NCBI GenBank assembly: GCA_035575035.1
Contig: DATLYH010000044.1
Coordinates: 1-8,427 of the forward strand
Source: DATLYH01 sp035575035
GTDB taxonomy: Bacteria; Planctomycetota; Planctomycetia; Gemmatales; Gemmataceae
Length of the DNA stretch: 8,427 bases
Direction: 5' to 3'
Positions 7,014 through 8,427 of the stretch are shown in pieces. Under the pieces are notes generated by a model. The model was not told the origin of the DNA. It made no database searches and saw only the letters and a program-made list of their open reading frames with translations. The position numbers and the translations under genes are program-made. Every line of letters starts with the position of its first letter. Position 1 is the stretch's first letter.

Positions 7014-7574
7014 ATGGCCGAAGTCTACGTCAGCACCGATGTCGAGACCGACGGCCCGATCCCGGGGCCGCACTCGATGCTCAGCTTTGCCTCCGCGGCC
7101 TTCCTCGCGGACAAGACCCTGATCGACACCTTCAGCGCCAACCTGGAGACGCTGCCGGGCGCGTCCGGCGATCCGGGAACGATGGCGTGGTGGAGCCAGC
7201 ATCCCGAGGCCTGGGCGGCGGCGCGGAGCAATCCGGAAGACCCGGCCGCGGCCATGCGCCGCTATGTGGCCTGGCTCAAGCAGCTGCCCGGCCGGCCGGT
7301 CTTCGTTGCCTACCCGGCCGCCTTTGACTTCCTGTTTGTCTACTGGTACCTGATCCGCTTCACTGGCGAGAGCCCGTTCTCTTTCTCGGCGCTCGATATA
7401 AAGACCTATGCGATGGCCCTGCTGAAGATCGAGTACCGCGAGGCGGTCAAACGGAACATGCCCAAGCGCTGGTTCGACCCGCTCAAGCACACGCACCAGG
7501 CCCTGGACGACGCCATCGAACAGGGAGCGCTGTTCTGCAACATGCTGGCGGAGAACATGGCCCGCCACTCATGA
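7014..7574 (+). CDS. DEDDh-family 3'-5' exonuclease (DnaQ-like fold; possibly Rv2179c-like exoribonuclease)
   Basis: A 186-residue single-domain protein. The DEDDh catalytic set can be traced: Asp9 and Glu11 in STDVETDGP (motif I), Asp105 in AYPAAFDFLF (motif II), and His161 with Asp166 in HQALDDAIEQG (motif III, HX4D). The block GTMAWWSQHPEAW (55-67) resembles a Trp-rich segment seen in Rv2179c/DexA-like exonucleases, which favours RNA or short nucleic acid as substrate, but this is recall rather than a search result. There is no signal peptide, so it is cytoplasmic. ATG 7014 lacks a clear Shine-Dalgarno; translation may be coupled to hepT, whose stop is 13 bases upstream. The formate dehydrogenase beta gene starts 24 bases after its stop. 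A housekeeping RNA-processing role and a role linked to the toxin pair are both possible. Confidence 0.82.
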   Translation: MAEVYVSTDVETDGPIPGPHSMLSFASAAFLADKTLIDTFSANLETLPGASGDPGTMAWWSQHPEAWAAARSNPEDPAAAMRRYVAWLKQLPGRPVFVAYPAAFDFLFVYWYLIRFTGESPFSFSALDIKTYAMALLKIEYREAVKRNMPKRWFDPLKHTHQALDDAIEQGALFCNMLAENMARHS

Positions 7575-7598
7575 GGATCAGCTGACGGAGACGGCCCC

Positions 7599-8427
7599 AT
7601 GCCCGAGGCCGTAGGCTTCTTCACGGACACGACCATCTGCATCGGCTGCAAGGCCTGTCAGGTCGCCTGCCATCAGTGGAACGACCTGCCCGCCGGCCGA
7701 GGACCGGGGCGCTACGGCCTGCCGGTACTCAGCGGCAACAGCTACGACAACACCGGCGGCTTCTCCGATGTCAACTGGCGGCACGTCAAGTTCATCGAGC
7801 AGTTCAGCGCCGACCGCGGCCAGGCCGCCTGGCTGATGATGTCCGACGTTTGCAAGCATTGCGCCAACGCCCCCTGCCTGGAAGTCTGCCCGACGGGGGC
7901 CATCCTCCGCACCGAGTTCGATACCGTTTACATCAACACCCCGGCCTGCAACGGCTGTCGCGACTGCATCGCCGCCTGCCCCTTCGGCGTCATCCACATC
8001 AGCCCGACCCGGCACGTCGCCCAGAAGTGCACATTCTGCTATGACCGGCTGCAGCACAACCTGGTCCCTGCCTGCGCTCAGGCGTGCCCCACTGGATCGA
8101 TCCGCTTCGGGCCGTTGCAGCAACTCCGCCAAGAAGCCCAGGCCCGCGTCGCCCAGCTGCATGCCGAGGGACAGACAGACGCATACCTCTATGGTGCCGA
8201 CGAGAAGGTGCTAGGCGGCCTGAACGCCTTCTACCTGTTGGTGGACCGGCCCGAGACGTATGGCCTGCCGTCGAACCCGAAGCTGCCCAGCCGAAGTGTG
8301 CCGCGGTCGTCGGTCTGGAGCATCATCACGGCGTGCCTGACGGCACTGGGAATGCTGTTCGCCTTCCGCGGCCGGGCCAGGAATTCGGTTAGCCACTCGC
8401 CCCCCTCACCCCCCACCCCTCTCCCCC
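7599..8427 (+). CDS. fdnH: Formate dehydrogenase iron-sulfur beta subunit (FdnH/FdoH type), open at right edge
   Basis: The frame from ATG 7599 (GGAG at 7587-7590) is open for 276 codons with no stop before the window ends. It carries electrons from the catalytic subunit to a membrane cytochrome b through four [4Fe-4S] clusters. The ligand groups are Cys14/17/20/24 (CIGCKACQVAC), Cys85/88/93/97 (CKHCANAPCLEVC), Cys117/120/123/127 (CNGCRDCIAAC) and Cys144/147/159/163 (CTFC and CAQAC). The order matches E. coli FdnH, and DTTICIGCKACQVACHQWND aligns closely with that protein. As in FdnH there is no signal peptide, so it would be exported with the Tat-bearing alpha subunit. A C-terminal hydrophobic helix at about 239-256 (VWSIITACLTALGMLFAF) would anchor it. 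Residues 265-276 read into a Pro-rich tail encoded by a C-rich repeat-like stretch. A gamma subunit gene is expected further right. Confidence 0.95.
   Translation, partial: MPEAVGFFTDTTICIGCKACQVACHQWNDLPAGRGPGRYGLPVLSGNSYDNTGGFSDVNWRHVKFIEQFSADRGQAAWLMMSDVCKHCANAPCLEVCPTGAILRTEFDTVYINTPACNGCRDCIAACPFGVIHISPTRHVAQKCTFCYDRLQHNLVPACAQACPTGSIRFGPLQQLRQEAQARVAQLHAEGQTDAYLYGADEKVLGGLNAFYLLVDRPETYGLPSNPKLPSRSVPRSSVWSIITACLTALGMLFAFRGRARNSVSHSPPSPPTPLP
8400..8427. repeat. C-rich low-complexity stretch, likely the start of a dispersed repeat, cut by the window end
   Basis: The last 28 bases contain no G and consist of C-runs interrupted by CTCAC, CACC and CTCT. The pattern resembles the left arm of C-rich/G-rich palindromic elements scattered in many high-GC genomes, where an arm ending CCCTCTCCCC is followed by its complement GGGGAGAGGG. 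The complement arm, if present, lies outside the window. Here it overlaps the open end of the formate dehydrogenase beta frame, encoding SPPSPPTPLP. Confidence 0.4.

Noticed and set aside
7578..8162. Minus-strand ORF of 194 codons
   Set aside because: It is antisense to the four cysteine groups of the formate dehydrogenase beta subunit.
1..8427. tRNA, rRNA, CRISPR array, insertion-sequence ends or transposase
   Set aside because: None were seen on reading the window. No terminal inverted repeats or target duplications could be found flanking the mntA-hepT-exonuclease cassette by eye.

Overview
The window is GC-rich, densely coding bacterial DNA, most likely from a planctomycete of the Gemmataceae type. 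The grounds are the gene at 405-1082, whose pattern (opening close to MTEAEWL-CTDP, a CACCRRIW block, a closing GPHVRGCW-DLLLGK) I recall from a large paralogous family in Gemmata-like genomes, and a Tat-exported TIM-barrel-like protein of a kind common in planctomycetes. The assignment rests on recall of family patterns, not on a search.

Layout: (1) 1-301, minus strand, the start of a membrane-anchored coiled-coil protein running off the left edge. (2) 405-1082, plus, the Gemmataceae-type family protein. (3) 1098-1790, minus, a classical short-chain dehydrogenase/reductase. (4) 1791-1929, a divergent promoter region with a small inverted repeat. (5) 1930-2901, plus, a Tat-exported TIM-barrel-like protein. 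(6) 3016-6324, plus, one continuous selenocysteine-containing formate dehydrogenase catalytic subunit (FdnG/FdoG type) read through an in-frame TGA at 3649-3651, with a textbook bacterial SECIS hairpin just downstream. (7) 6369-7000, plus, an MntA/HepT (MNT-HEPN) toxin-antitoxin pair with a 4-base overlap. (8) 7014-7574, plus, a DEDDh 3'-5' exonuclease. (9) 7599 to the right edge, plus, the formate dehydrogenase iron-sulfur subunit with four ferredoxin-type cysteine groups and a C-terminal membrane helix; its reading frame runs into a C-rich, repeat-like tail.

How it fits together: genes 6 and 9 are the alpha and beta subunits of a Tat-exported, membrane-bound, quinone-linked formate dehydrogenase. 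A gamma cytochrome b subunit would be expected beyond the right edge. The alpha and beta genes normally sit side by side. Here they are separated by about 1.27 kb carrying an RNase-type toxin (HepT), its AMP-transferring antitoxin (MntA) and a DEDDh nuclease, all on the same strand with gaps of 44, 13 and 24 bases and one overlap. That three-gene cassette inside a selenoenzyme operon is the most unusual arrangement here. The second most notable point is that ordinary gene calling splits the catalytic subunit in two at the Sec codon.
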